Source: Pseudomonas sp. ANT_J12
GTDB taxonomy: Bacteria; Pseudomonadota; Gammaproteobacteria; Pseudomonadales; Pseudomonadaceae
Assembly: GCF_008370045.1 (NCBI RefSeq)
Contig: NZ_VOBN01000006.1
Coordinates: 62,001-126,000 of the forward strand
Direction of reading: 5' to 3'
DNA: 64,000 nt
Position numbers and translations under genes: made by a program. The notes beneath the pieces were generated by a model that worked only from the letters and a program-made list of their open reading frames with translations, did no database searches and was not told where the DNA came from. Numbering within the stretch: position 1 is the first letter of the stretch; every line of letters starts with the position of its first letter. Shown piece by piece: positions 34,456-44,581 of the stretch.

Positions 34456-36291
34456 ATGTGTGGAATTGTCGGCGCCGTCGCAGAACGTAACATCACCGCC
34501 ATCCTGCTCGAAGGGCTGAAGCGCCTCGAATACCGGGGCTATGACAGCGCGGGCGTGGCGGTTTTCACCAATGACGGGATCCTTGATCGCCTGCGCCGTC
34601 CGGGCAAGGTCAGCGAGCTGGATCAAGCCCTCGCCGAGACACCGCTGATCGGTCGCCTGGGCATCGCCCACACCCGCTGGGCCACCCATGGCGCACCGTG
34701 CGAACGCAACGCCCACCCGCACTTCTCCGGGCAGAACCTGGCCGTTGTGCACAACGGCATCATCGAAAACCACGAAGCCCTGCGTGAGCAATTGAAAGCC
34801 CAGGGTTACGTGTTCACCTCGGACACCGACACCGAAGTCATTGCCCACCTGCTGGCGCATAAACTCAAAGACCTGCACGACCTGACCGTGGCCCTCAAAG
34901 CCACCGTTAAAGAGCTGCACGGTGCTTATGGCCTGGCGGTGATCAGCGCCGATCAGCCGGATCGCCTGGTCGCCGCCCGCAGTGGCAGCCCGCTGGTGAT
35001 TGGCCTGGGCCTGGGGGAAAACTTCCTCGCCTCCGACCAATTGGCCCTGCGTCAGGTCACTGACCGCTTCATGTACCTGGAAGAAGGCGATATCGCCGAG
35101 ATTCGCCGCGACAGCGTGCAGATCTGGGACATCGACGGCAAAGCCGTTGAGCGCGAAGCGGTGCAGTATGGCGACAACGCCGAATCCGCCGAGAAGGGCG
35201 AGTACCGCCACTTCATGCTCAAGGAAATCCACGAGCAACCCACGGTGGTGCAACGCACCCTGGAAGGGCGTTTGAGCCAGCAACAAGTGTTGGTGCAAGC
35301 CTTCGGTCCAGAGGCCCCCGAGCTGTTCGCCAAAGTGCGCAACGTGCAGATCGTTGCCTGCGGCACCAGCTACCACGCCGGCATGGTTGCCCGTTACTGG
35401 CTCGAAGAGCTGGCCGGGATTCCGTGCCAGGTCGAAGTCGCCAGCGAATTCCGCTACCGCAAAGTCGTGGTGCAACCCGACAGCCTGTTCGTGACCATCT
35501 CCCAGTCCGGCGAAACCGCCGACACCCTGGCCGCTCTGCGCAATGCCAAGGAACTGGGCTTCCTCGCCAGCCTGGCGATCTGCAACGTCGGCATTAGCTC
35601 GCTGGTGCGTGAGTCCGACCTGACTTTGCTGACCCAGGCCGGTCGCGAAATCGGCGTGGCCTCGACCAAAGCCTTCACCACGCAGTTGGTTGGCCTGTTG
35701 CTGCTGACCCTGTCCCTCGGTCAGGTCCGCGGTACGTTGGCCCCAGGCGTCGAAGCCACGCTGGTCGAAGAACTGCGTCGCCTGCCGACCCGTCTGGGCG
35801 AAGCCCTGGCCATGGACAGCACCGTGGAAAAAATCGCCGAGCTGTTCGCCGACAAGAACCACACTTTGTTCCTGGGGCGCGGCGCGCAATACCCGGTGGC
35901 GATGGAAGGGGCTCTGAAACTCAAAGAGATCTCCTACATCCACGCCGAAGCCTACCCGGCCGGTGAACTGAAACACGGCCCGTTGGCGCTGGTGGATAAC
36001 GACATGCCCGTGGTCACCGTGGCGCCGAACAACGAATTGCTGGAGAAGTTGAAATCCAACCTCCAGGAAGTCCGCGCCCGGGGTGGCGAGCTGATCGTCT
36101 TCGCGGACGAAAAGGCCGGCATGACCAATGGCGAAGGCACCCACGTGGTTCAGATGCCGCACATCCACGACATCCTGTCGCCGATCCTCTACACCATCCC
36201 GTTGCAGTTGCTGTCGTACTACGTCGCGGTGTTGAAAGGCACGGACGTTGACCAGCCGCGCAACCTGGCGAAGTCGGTGACGGTGGAATAA
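34456..36291 (+). CDS. glmS: Glutamine--fructose-6-phosphate aminotransferase (isomerizing)
   Basis: GlmS makes glucosamine-6-phosphate, the first step to UDP-GlcNAc. The 611-residue protein has the N-terminal glutaminase with nucleophile Cys2 (MCGIVGAV) and two SIS sugar-isomerase domains with SQSGETADT and ending LAKSVTVE. It is translationally coupled to glmR (one-base gap). A DnaA box begins one base after its TAA. The end of glmS is the well-known Tn7 attachment target in many Gram-negatives; no Tn7-like element is seen here. Confidence 0.97.
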   Translation: MCGIVGAVAERNITAILLEGLKRLEYRGYDSAGVAVFTNDGILDRLRRPGKVSELDQALAETPLIGRLGIAHTRWATHGAPCERNAHPHFSGQNLAVVHNGIIENHEALREQLKAQGYVFTSDTDTEVIAHLLAHKLKDLHDLTVALKATVKELHGAYGLAVISADQPDRLVAARSGSPLVIGLGLGENFLASDQLALRQVTDRFMYLEEGDIAEIRRDSVQIWDIDGKAVEREAVQYGDNAESAEKGEYRHFMLKEIHEQPTVVQRTLEGRLSQQQVLVQAFGPEAPELFAKVRNVQIVACGTSYHAGMVARYWLEELAGIPCQVEVASEFRYRKVVVQPDSLFVTISQSGETADTLAALRNAKELGFLASLAICNVGISSLVRESDLTLLTQAGREIGVASTKAFTTQLVGLLLLTLSLGQVRGTLAPGVEATLVEELRRLPTRLGEALAMDSTVEKIAELFADKNHTLFLGRGAQYPVAMEGALKLKEISYIHAEAYPAGELKHGPLALVDNDMPVVTVAPNNELLEKLKSNLQEVRARGGELIVFADEKAGMTNGEGTHVVQMPHIHDILSPILYTIPLQLLSYYVAVLKGTDVDQPRNLAKSVTVE

Positions 36292-36292
36292 G

Positions 36293-36301
36293 TTATCCAC
36301 A
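36293..36301 (+). promoter_or_regulatory. DnaA box one base after glmS
   Basis: A perfect TTATCCACA follows the glmS TAA with one G between, as after glmU. It lies close to where a Tn7 insertion point would be. Confidence 0.6.
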
Positions 36302-36339
36302 AACGTTACGGATAGAGATTGCTGCGCAGTGCCTTAATC

Positions 36340-36364
36340 GAGCGGCTGTTTAATACAGTCGCTC
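36340..36364. terminator. Hairpin between converging glmS and pbpC
   Basis: GAGCGGCTGT and ACAGTCGCTC pair around a TTAAT loop with one G-T pair, and GCCTT/AAGGC extends the stem outside. It overlaps the pbpC stop. There is no strong T run, so it may be a weak bidirectional terminator. Confidence 0.5.
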
Positions 36365-38681
36365 AAGGCACAAACTCCACGCGCAGCCCTCTCGTCGCGC
36401 TTCGCCCCTGATCATCACTGACGCGCAACTGATACACCCCGGACTTGCCCGGCCGCCAATTCAGCGCGGTCTGCGGCGGGCCTTGGCCGATGAGGGTCTG
36501 GTCGGCAAACCAATAGAGGTTCACTGCATCACTGGCCGCATTGGCGCTCAGGGAGAGGCTGTCCTGTGGCTGGGAAAGCCGCAGCTGATAGCTGACCTGG
36601 GTGAGTGGCGAGCGGATTTGCGGCGCTTCGCTCTGATCGCCGCTGGGGTTGGGTTGGCAGTTCTTGACCACGTTGGGTGGTGTGCGCCGGGGCAGGCCGG
36701 CGGCGCGGTACAGGCGTTGCACGTCGCTGGGCCAGAACTCGAAGACTTCTTCGCGGGTGTATTGCGGGTCGAATGGCGCGCAGGCGGCTTTGCCGGTGCG
36801 GGTGTCGATCAGCACCGGGCGATGCAGGTTGGACACGCGGATCGGCGAGACGCCGGGGACGTACCAGGTTTTGCGCGTCAATGGGCACCAGCGGTTGGGC
36901 AACTCGCCGGAAGCTGCGCAGATGTCGATGCGCTTGAGGCCCGCGGGCGGTTTGTCGACGCGATCCGCCACCGTGGGCAAGGCCAGCGGCAGGGCGTCGG
37001 CGATGCGAAAGAACAGTGGCGCTGCAGTTTTGGCGCCGATAAACGCCGGGTTGGGGCGGCCGTCGAAGTTGCCGACCCACACCACCAACACGTAGGGCCC
37101 GACGATGCCGGCGCTCCAGGCATCGTGAAAACCCCACGAGGTGCCGGTTTTCCACGCGGTGCGCCAATGCCGGCCACGGCTGTCGGCGGGCAGGCCATCG
37201 GGGCGCGGGTTACGCCGCAGCATGTCGCGGACCATGAACGCAGCTTGCGGCGTCAGCAAGGCATCGCCGCTGCTTTGCGGTTGTTCGCGCAGATAACGCA
37301 GGGGCCGCAAATGCCCATCGCCGGCCAGCATCAGGTACAGCCGCGCCAACTCCTCGGGCGTCATCTCGCCGCCGCCCAAGGCCAGGGCCAGACCGTAATG
37401 GCTTTCGCCGCGCATCCCCTTGATCCCGGCCTGCTGCAAAAAACCGTACAACGATGGGGATTTGACCTGGCTGGCCAGCCACACCGCCGGAATATTACGG
37501 CTGCGGATCAAGGCATCGCGGGCGGTCAACGGACCGATATAACTGCCGTCGAAATTTTCCGGCTGGAAGTAGCCGAAGCTGCTCGGCATGTCCTTGAGGA
37601 TGCTCATCGGGTGGATCAGCCCCTGGTCCAACGCCAGCCCGTAAAGAAACGGCTTGAGGGTCGAACCCGGCGAGCGTCGCGCCAGAATGCCGTTGACCTG
37701 CCCGTGCAGGGCTGTGGATAAGTAGTCCGCCGAGCCGACCAGGGCCTTGACGCTCTGGTCGCGGCTGTCGATCAGGATCGCCGTGGCGTTTTCGACACCG
37801 GTGCTTTTGCGCTCGGCAATAAACCCGCCGATCAGCCGCTCCAGCAGTTGCTGCAACGGCACATTCAACGTGCTGTTGAGTTCATTGCCGGTCTGGGCCG
37901 CCAGTAATTGCTCGCTCAAATGCGGCGCCAGAAACGGAATCTGTTGGCGGTTGCGTGCTTCCAGCGGCAGCTCCAGCAAACTGCTGTTGCGTGGGTCATC
38001 GGGATAAGTGTCGCGCCACTGCGCCATCAAGCGCAGCCGCGCGTTCTGCAACGACGGCCCGAAACTGGCGCGGCGTCCCGGTTGCTGGGGAATCACCGCC
38101 AGCGCCAAGGCTTCGGACAACGACAACTGCGCCGCCGGTTTGCCGAAGTAAATCCGGCTCGCCGCTTCGGCGCCTTCGATGTTGCCGCCCATGGGCGCCA
38201 GATTGAGGTAGGCCTCAAGAATCTCGTGCTTGCTGTAGCGCGCCTCCAGCCACAGGGCCAAGGCCATTTGTTGCAGCTTGCCGGGGATCTGTCGGGTGTT
38301 TAGGTCCCACAGGCGCCGCGCCAGTTGCATGCTCAGCGTCGAACCGCCCTGACGCTGGCCACCGCTGTACGTGGCGCTGGCCGCGCGCAGCAGGGCGGGC
38401 GGATTGATCCCCGGATGCCAGAAGAAATTGCGGTCTTCCTTGAGCAGCAGTGCTTCAACCAACGTCGGCGAGAGGCGCTCCAGTGGCAGCCAAAGCCGAT
38501 ATTGGCCATCGGCGGCCAGGGTCATGCGCAGCAGCGAGCCATCGTCCGCCAACACCTGGCGTGACGATGACGTCGTTTCGCTCAGCGGCGCATGGGGCCA
38601 CAGCCTCAGCCCCAGCAACGTCGCCCCCACCGCCAATCCACCGGCTAGCAGGAATTTCAATCGTCGCCCCGGTGTTCTCAA
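36363..38681 (-). CDS. pbpC: Penicillin-binding protein 1C
   Basis: This 772-residue bifunctional peptidoglycan enzyme is anchored by an N-terminal helix (about residues 9-26). The glycosyltransferase domain has KEDRNFFWHPG (Glu82) and GGSTLSMQLAR; the transpeptidase domain has SPGSTLKP (Ser340), SRN at 394-396 and KTGTS at 511-515. A C-terminal beta-sandwich domain (BiPBP_C type) follows. The start is TTG, overlapping the stop of the upstream alpha-2-macroglobulin gene as TTGA. The same gene pair occurs as yfhM-pbpC in E. coli. Confidence 0.94.
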   Translation of the reverse strand: MRTPGRRLKFLLAGGLAVGATLLGLRLWPHAPLSETTSSSRQVLADDGSLLRMTLAADGQYRLWLPLERLSPTLVEALLLKEDRNFFWHPGINPPALLRAASATYSGGQRQGGSTLSMQLARRLWDLNTRQIPGKLQQMALALWLEARYSKHEILEAYLNLAPMGGNIEGAEAASRIYFGKPAAQLSLSEALALAVIPQQPGRRASFGPSLQNARLRLMAQWRDTYPDDPRNSSLLELPLEARNRQQIPFLAPHLSEQLLAAQTGNELNSTLNVPLQQLLERLIGGFIAERKSTGVENATAILIDSRDQSVKALVGSADYLSTALHGQVNGILARRSPGSTLKPFLYGLALDQGLIHPMSILKDMPSSFGYFQPENFDGSYIGPLTARDALIRSRNIPAVWLASQVKSPSLYGFLQQAGIKGMRGESHYGLALALGGGEMTPEELARLYLMLAGDGHLRPLRYLREQPQSSGDALLTPQAAFMVRDMLRRNPRPDGLPADSRGRHWRTAWKTGTSWGFHDAWSAGIVGPYVLVVWVGNFDGRPNPAFIGAKTAAPLFFRIADALPLALPTVADRVDKPPAGLKRIDICAASGELPNRWCPLTRKTWYVPGVSPIRVSNLHRPVLIDTRTGKAACAPFDPQYTREEVFEFWPSDVQRLYRAAGLPRRTPPNVVKNCQPNPSGDQSEAPQIRSPLTQVSYQLRLSQPQDSLSLSANAASDAVNLYWFADQTLIGQGPPQTALNWRPGKSGVYQLRVSDDQGRSATRGLRVEFVP

Positions 38682-41600
38682 GGTTTGACGATTTCCAGCT
38701 GACCGACTTTGCCTCGGCCCTGCAGGGTGGTTTCGTACATGCCTTCAGCGTAGGCCGGTGGCGTCTTGAAGGTCCCGGCGTTGGTGGCGCGTACCCGGTA
38801 GACGAACGTGCCGACATCGCGCCGCGCCGTACCGTAGAACACCACGCGATCATCACGCACATCGATGTAGCTCGGCGACCAGTCGCTCAACGCGCTTTCA
38901 CCGACCGGAGGTTGCCAGGCCTCGGCTTCTTCGCTGTCGTCGCTGTATTGCGACTCATCGTCCTCCTCGCTGGCGGCTTTCGGTTCCGGTGGCAGGCGAT
39001 ACACCGGCTCGACCCCGCCCGGCAGCAAATCGACCACAGCCACTTGCTGCACCTGGTCGCGATCGGTCGCGCGCAACCGCAAGCGCACCAGGAACTCATC
39101 GCCGACACTCACCTGGCTGACCGCTTTGCCGTCCAGGTCGAGGTATTCGTGGATGATCTCCAGGCCATTGCTGATCGGCTTGAGGGTGCCGCGATCGAAA
39201 CCAGCCTCACTGAACATGTAGAACGCCGCCGGGCCGTCGGTTTTTTCCAGCAGCAGTTTCTTCGTGCCGACCGGTACGGGCGCGCGGGGCGGTTGACCGG
39301 CCATTTCCAACAGTTGTTGCTGCTTGTCGCCCAACCAGGCCGAGGCCTTGAGGGTCATGTCGGTTTGCGCACGCTGGCCGTAGTTGTCCAAGCCACGCAA
39401 CAACAGCGCGGCGGACAGCGAGTTGTAGCGCTGCTCGTTGAGGCGTTTGCCGAGTTTATCCAGCAGGGCCACCGGCACATCGTCCAGCAACTCGGGGAAA
39501 TGGCGGCTGAGCAAATGCAGGTGCTCGGCGTCATGCACCAGCGGGTCGTAATACAGACCGTCGCTGTCCCAGGCATCGGCGACGGAGCGCCATGGGATCT
39601 TGCGGAACAGCGCGTCGGCCTGGCGATCCTGCTTGAGCAATTTGTAGCTGGCGGCGAGGTAAGCGGCGCCCAGGTCGTTGGTCCATGAGGCTTTGAAGTA
39701 GGTTTCGTAACGCTCGCGGATATCGCTCACGGCGCCGCTGACCAGAATCCCCTGACGGCTCAGCAAGTAGCTGGCGTAGGCGCGGTTGCGCAGTTCGGCC
39801 AAACCTTCGCTCGGGCCGTTGGCCAGGTCGGTGAGGTAGGCATTGGCGCGCACCAGCAGATCTTCCGGCACGGCCAGGCCACGTTCCTTGGCTTCGATCA
39901 GGAAGTCAGTGGCGTACAGGCTGGCGTAAGGCGCGACGTCCGGGTTGGCCGCCCACAGACCAAAACCACCGGCCTGATTCTGCCGCTGACGCAGCATCCG
40001 TACCGCGCCGGTAAAGGCTTGTTCGGCCTCGGGTGCGGTGCCACCCCAGATCAACGCCGGCATGGCCTTGGACACCCATTGCTCGGTGCAGGCGTACCCG
40101 TAGTCATCCAGGTAATGCTTGAGGCCAATGGCCCAGACCAGCGGCGAGGCGGCGACACCTACTTGCACATTGCGCAACTGCCCGAACAGATCGCGGGTCG
40201 GCTTCAGCTCTTTGCTGGCGCTGTCGAAACGGCCGAGGTTCAGGGCCACACGGTGTTCGGTCAACGGGCGGATCGACGTGGTTTCGGCGACCTGGATCCG
40301 TTTGCCGTCCGGCAGCACCGCGATAAAGCGCAGGTCCGCCGAGCCGAGGTTTTCCAGGACCTTGATGCGGAACTGCGCCACGCCTTCCTTGCGCGGTTGC
40401 AGCTCCAGGGTGTTGTCCTGAGCGCCTTCGACTTTCAGGCCGCTGCTGGTTTGCAGCTCGAATTTCACCTTGGCGGCCGTGTCGAGGTTGCTGAACACCC
40501 CGGCGCTGACGCTGAACACATCGCCCGGCGCGACAAACGCCGGCACGTTCGGCGTGATCACCAGCGGCCCGCGCACTTCGGTGGCGGCCTCGCTGACACC
40601 GACGCTGTCGGCATCCACGGCCACGGTGAACAGATGCAATTTGCCGTTGAAGCTGTCCGGTACCTGGTAATGCAGCACGGTTTCCCCGGCCGGCAAGTCG
40701 ATCAGCCCCGACCACCAGGCCACCGGTGGCTGGTGTTTGCGCTTGAACGGGTTGAGGTGCGAGGCCAGGGCGTTTTCGGTATCGCCGCCCGGTGCCGCGC
40801 CGCTGAGCAAGCGGCTGAATTCCGGCAGGATCAGGTCAAGGATCTGGCTGGTGTTGACCTCCAGCGCGCGTTTCTGGAAGAAGAAGGCCAGCGGGTCCGG
40901 CGCCTTGTAGCGCGCGACTTGCAGGATGCCTTCGTCCACCGCGTAAACCACGGCACGGGAAGGTCGGTCCGCCGTGACCTTGATATCCAGCACTTGCCCC
41001 GGCTCGATTTTCGCCGGGCCTTCGACCTTCAGCGCCATGCGCCGTGCATCGAGGTTGATGCCGAACGGCACCACGCCGTAGGACAACGGGCTCATGTAGA
41101 CCTCGGACGAACCGATGTCCCGCACGAATTGCACGTTGATGTAGGCGTTGCCTTCAATCCCGGCCGGCACCCGGATGTGTTGAACGCTGTTGGTGCTGTC
41201 GGCCTTGAACCATTGCTGGGTGTAGACCTTGTCGCGTTCGATGGTGATCAGCCCGGCGCCGGTGTAAGGCGCGCGAATGCTGATCGCAATTTCGTCGCCG
41301 GTGGCGTAGCTGCGCTTGTCCAGGCGCAGTTGCAGTTCGGCGTTGCGCTCCAGGGAGCGCGACGTGTTGGCACGCCCGGCGACGCTGTAGTCGATGGCGT
41401 TGATGACGTTGCCGCTCGGGTCCTTCAATTGCAGGGTGTAATCGCCCGGGGTGGCGGTGTTCAGCGTCTGCTTGGCGCCGGCCTTGCCCAGGGTCAGGGG
41501 CGTGGCAGGCTGGCTGATGTTCTTGATCCGCGACTCGTATTTGAACGTGCCGTTGGCTTGTTTGACCAGGACCGAAACGTAGCGGTGTTCCACCAGCTCG

Positions 41601-44503
41601 GTGCTCAGGCCATCCACCGCCCGTGGCGTGAGGTCCGGCGCGATGGCCAGCCATTGCACCTGGCGTGGGGCGTCCTTGGCGACATAGCTGAGGGCATCCG
41701 GGCTGGTCACGCCCACCAGATACGGCGCGGAAGACACCAGCAGGCTGCTTTGGGCCGCAACGTTGCGGCCACCTTCGGCCTCATAGACCTGGGTCATGAC
41801 TTGCAGGCGATAGGTGCTGTTGGCGAAGCGTTGCAGGTCGAGGTCGAGCACCGCTTGACCGTTGTCGTCGGCCTCGGCTTCCGCCAGGTCTTCGGAACTG
41901 GCTTCTTCCAGGGCATCGCGCAGGTGGAAGCGATAATCCGGGTAACGATCAAACGCCGCCGCCGTCGGGTTCAGGGACATTTTTGCCGTAATACGCCGAC
42001 CCGTGGCCGGGGCGCCGAACAGGTGCAGGGCGGTGACCTTGGCCACCACTTGCTCGGGCGGGATCCAGCCGACAACAGGCGTGTCGTGCAGGGTCAGGTT
42101 GACCTTCATGCGGTCCGGCTCGAAATCGCGGACCTTGAAACTGACGCTGCCCAGGTCGGTTCGCGACTGCTTCTCGCCGATCAATTGCAGGGTCGCGGTG
42201 TAGTCCCCGGCGGGCGCCACTTCGCTGCTGGGGAAATCAAAGCTTTCAAAGCCCGAAGCCGACAGTTTGAGCGGCTGGCGAATGACTTCCATGCCCCGTG
42301 GGTCGAGGATTTTCAGTTCCACCGGCAGGCCTTGCAAACCACCTTTCCAGTTGCCACTACGGACGATCATGCCCAAGTGCGCCGTTTCGCCGGGACGATA
42401 GAGGCCACGATCGGTAAACAGGTAAGCGCTCAGGCGCTCGGTGGCGCCGTCTTCTTCCAGGCCGCCGATGTCGAAGCGCGACAGGTCCAGTAGCTGGGAC
42501 TGGCGGGCAATCGGCAGGAAGGATTGGTCGTTGCCACGGGTCACCACGTACATCAACGGGGTTTTCTCACGGCGCAACTCATCGAGCTTGGCGAAGTGCA
42601 CGTGGCCTTCGGCGTCGGTTTTGCCGCTGCTCACGGGCAAACCGTTGCGGCCGATGATGTCGACCTGAGCTTCGCTCACCGGCGAGCCGTTGCCGATGGA
42701 TTGCACGTAGACATCGTGGCTGCCGTCGCTGGAACGTTTGGCGATGATCCCCAGGTCCGTGACCACAATGAAGCGCAAGTCGCTGGTGGTGCTCTCGGAG
42801 TAGCGGTCGAAGGTGCGCTCGGCCTGATCATCCTGGGAGCTCAACTTGAGCACGAAAATCCCGCGACGCCCGCCATTGGCGTTGAGGTAGCGGCTGAGGT
42901 CGACGTTGTCGTAGACGGTTTTCGACGGGTCGGCGGCGTTCAGCGGGATGTCCAGGGACATGCGCTCGACCATCCGGTCGAAATAGTCATTGCTGAAATT
43001 GGGCCGGGCGAAGCTGCCGCTGCTCTGGTCCACCAGGTGTTGCAACTGGTTGGGCAGCAAACGGGCGATTTCCACATGGGCGCCGGGCACGCCACGGGAC
43101 ATGAAGCCCAGGCGTTTCTCGCCGGTGAGGCTCAGCAGCGCGCCGTCGGACAGGAAGCGCAAACTGCGCGGGTAGGCCGGCATGCTGACCAGCGACACCG
43201 TCGGATTCTTCGCCAGGTAACCGCCGATGGCTTCGAGGTTGGCCGGGACGCGGATGTACAACGCACGCCCCGCCGGCGCCTTGAACTTGAAGGCGTGCTG
43301 GGTGTTGAGCGGTTCGATGCTCGGTACGTGGGTCAGCGCGACCTTGGTGCTGCGGGCCAGCAGCTTTTCGTCGATGTCTTGGCCGTACCAGGGCGTTTGA
43401 TCGTCGGCGGGTTTTTCCGGCAGCAGCCAGGCTTGCACCTTGCCGGCCAGCATTTCATCGGCCACGGCGCTGGAACTGCTGAACATCAGCACCGGTTCCG
43501 GCTCGCCGCGTTCGTTGTCGACAAACTGCACGTCGGCGTTGCCGAAGGTCAGGCGATAGCGGCCGGGTACGGTGACTTCAGCGCTCAGCGGAGCAGGGCT
43601 GGCATTGCCGCCGTCCCGGGCCTTGATGCCTTCATCGAGCTTGATCGTCACCGCCACGCTTTCCAGCGGAGTGGCGAGGGCGGCGGAGCGGACGTAGACG
43701 TTGAGCTTGTGTTCGTCGAAGGTGATTTCAGGCTTGTTCGGTGCCTGGGCGTCGCGGTAGGCCAGGCCTTTGCCAAGGGTGACGGTCACGCGTTTGCGCA
43801 CGCTGTCTTCGTCCACCGGATGGGTGAAGCCAAAGGTTGCGGCTTGCTGCTTCAGCGTCGGGTTGACCGGGTCTTGATACAGCTCGTTCTGGACCAGGCG
43901 CACACGGAAGGCGTCGGTGGTTATCTTGCTGGCGTACTGGTTCAGCAGCACGCCGCCGGCCAGCAGGCCTTTCTTGGCGAGGTCGAGGCTGTATTCGGCC
44001 TTGATCGGCCAATCCTGTTCCGGCGTGAACACCAGATTGCGATCATCCTCCCAACGCCAGACGCCTTTGACGGCGGGTTTAAGGGTGATGCCCTTGGTGA
44101 CCGGTTTACCGATGTCCTGCAACGGCGCCACGGATTCAGTGAAGCGCACTCGCACGTTGTTGACGGTGGGCGGCGTGACGGCGTAGTTCGTCAGGCTCGG
44201 CGATTGCACCGAGTAGGTCACGGTGTGCGGTTGCGGCAGGTGGGAATACCAGTGCCAGCCATACACACCGGCCGCCACCAGCAGCGCAACACCCAGCACC
44301 GCCGCCGCAATCTGCTTTGGATAAGGCCGGGCCTTGTGCCCCAACGCAACCAGGCGTTTGCCGAGGGCAGCCAACCAGGACGGCGGCTGCCATTGGCCGA
44401 AGACCGCTTTAAGCAGCCAGCCCATGAGGCTGAAAAGCGCACCCATCACGCTTAAAAAAACACCGAAAAAACGGCGGCAGGTTTTTTTGAACGTGTCGAA
44501 CAT
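38678..44503 (-). CDS. Bacterial alpha-2-macroglobulin with thioester motif
   Basis: This is a very large (about 1941 residues) protease-trapping protein thought to protect the periplasm. An N-terminal cytoplasmic stretch of about 60 residues and one membrane helix (IAAAVLGVALLVAAGVYGW) anchor it; no lipobox is seen, unlike E. coli YfhM. The thioester motif CTEQ (Cys1472) lies in LDDYGYACTEQ. Many beta-sandwich MG domains precede it and a helical thioester domain follows. The ATG chosen has AAGGA eight bases upstream; a TTG six codons earlier is possible. It is coupled to pbpC, as in other bacteria where the pair is thought to defend and repair the wall. Confidence 0.93.
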   Translation of the reverse strand: MFDTFKKTCRRFFGVFLSVMGALFSLMGWLLKAVFGQWQPPSWLAALGKRLVALGHKARPYPKQIAAAVLGVALLVAAGVYGWHWYSHLPQPHTVTYSVQSPSLTNYAVTPPTVNNVRVRFTESVAPLQDIGKPVTKGITLKPAVKGVWRWEDDRNLVFTPEQDWPIKAEYSLDLAKKGLLAGGVLLNQYASKITTDAFRVRLVQNELYQDPVNPTLKQQAATFGFTHPVDEDSVRKRVTVTLGKGLAYRDAQAPNKPEITFDEHKLNVYVRSAALATPLESVAVTIKLDEGIKARDGGNASPAPLSAEVTVPGRYRLTFGNADVQFVDNERGEPEPVLMFSSSSAVADEMLAGKVQAWLLPEKPADDQTPWYGQDIDEKLLARSTKVALTHVPSIEPLNTQHAFKFKAPAGRALYIRVPANLEAIGGYLAKNPTVSLVSMPAYPRSLRFLSDGALLSLTGEKRLGFMSRGVPGAHVEIARLLPNQLQHLVDQSSGSFARPNFSNDYFDRMVERMSLDIPLNAADPSKTVYDNVDLSRYLNANGGRRGIFVLKLSSQDDQAERTFDRYSESTTSDLRFIVVTDLGIIAKRSSDGSHDVYVQSIGNGSPVSEAQVDIIGRNGLPVSSGKTDAEGHVHFAKLDELRREKTPLMYVVTRGNDQSFLPIARQSQLLDLSRFDIGGLEEDGATERLSAYLFTDRGLYRPGETAHLGMIVRSGNWKGGLQGLPVELKILDPRGMEVIRQPLKLSASGFESFDFPSSEVAPAGDYTATLQLIGEKQSRTDLGSVSFKVRDFEPDRMKVNLTLHDTPVVGWIPPEQVVAKVTALHLFGAPATGRRITAKMSLNPTAAAFDRYPDYRFHLRDALEEASSEDLAEAEADDNGQAVLDLDLQRFANSTYRLQVMTQVYEAEGGRNVAAQSSLLVSSAPYLVGVTSPDALSYVAKDAPRQVQWLAIAPDLTPRAVDGLSTELVEHRYVSVLVKQANGTFKYESRIKNISQPATPLTLGKAGAKQTLNTATPGDYTLQLKDPSGNVINAIDYSVAGRANTSRSLERNAELQLRLDKRSYATGDEIAISIRAPYTGAGLITIERDKVYTQQWFKADSTNSVQHIRVPAGIEGNAYINVQFVRDIGSSEVYMSPLSYGVVPFGINLDARRMALKVEGPAKIEPGQVLDIKVTADRPSRAVVYAVDEGILQVARYKAPDPLAFFFQKRALEVNTSQILDLILPEFSRLLSGAAPGGDTENALASHLNPFKRKHQPPVAWWSGLIDLPAGETVLHYQVPDSFNGKLHLFTVAVDADSVGVSEAATEVRGPLVITPNVPAFVAPGDVFSVSAGVFSNLDTAAKVKFELQTSSGLKVEGAQDNTLELQPRKEGVAQFRIKVLENLGSADLRFIAVLPDGKRIQVAETTSIRPLTEHRVALNLGRFDSASKELKPTRDLFGQLRNVQVGVAASPLVWAIGLKHYLDDYGYACTEQWVSKAMPALIWGGTAPEAEQAFTGAVRMLRQRQNQAGGFGLWAANPDVAPYASLYATDFLIEAKERGLAVPEDLLVRANAYLTDLANGPSEGLAELRNRAYASYLLSRQGILVSGAVSDIRERYETYFKASWTNDLGAAYLAASYKLLKQDRQADALFRKIPWRSVADAWDSDGLYYDPLVHDAEHLHLLSRHFPELLDDVPVALLDKLGKRLNEQRYNSLSAALLLRGLDNYGQRAQTDMTLKASAWLGDKQQQLLEMAGQPPRAPVPVGTKKLLLEKTDGPAAFYMFSEAGFDRGTLKPISNGLEIIHEYLDLDGKAVSQVSVGDEFLVRLRLRATDRDQVQQVAVVDLLPGGVEPVYRLPPEPKAASEEDDESQYSDDSEEAEAWQPPVGESALSDWSPSYIDVRDDRVVFYGTARRDVGTFVYRVRATNAGTFKTPPAYAEGMYETTLQGRGKVGQLEIVKP

Positions 44504-44581
44504 GGTGCGCATCCTTGGCAAAGTGCGGCATATCCTACACGCGAACCTGAAAAGTGTTACGGGGCTTTTAGATCAAGGCTC

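Noticed and set aside
35991..36000. Near DnaA boxes such as GGTGGATAA in glmS and TGTGGATAT in mnmG and glmU
   Set aside because: They have one mismatch to the 9-mer and were left out of the count of perfect boxes.
36292..36362. Tn7 attachment site insertion downstream of glmS
   Set aside because: The region runs straight into pbpC with no transposon ends or transposition genes.
40019..44455. Long plus-strand frames (824 and 643 codons) opposite the alpha-2-macroglobulin gene
   Set aside because: The minus-strand protein has clear domains and a thioester motif; the opposite frames show only the composition expected of a complement.
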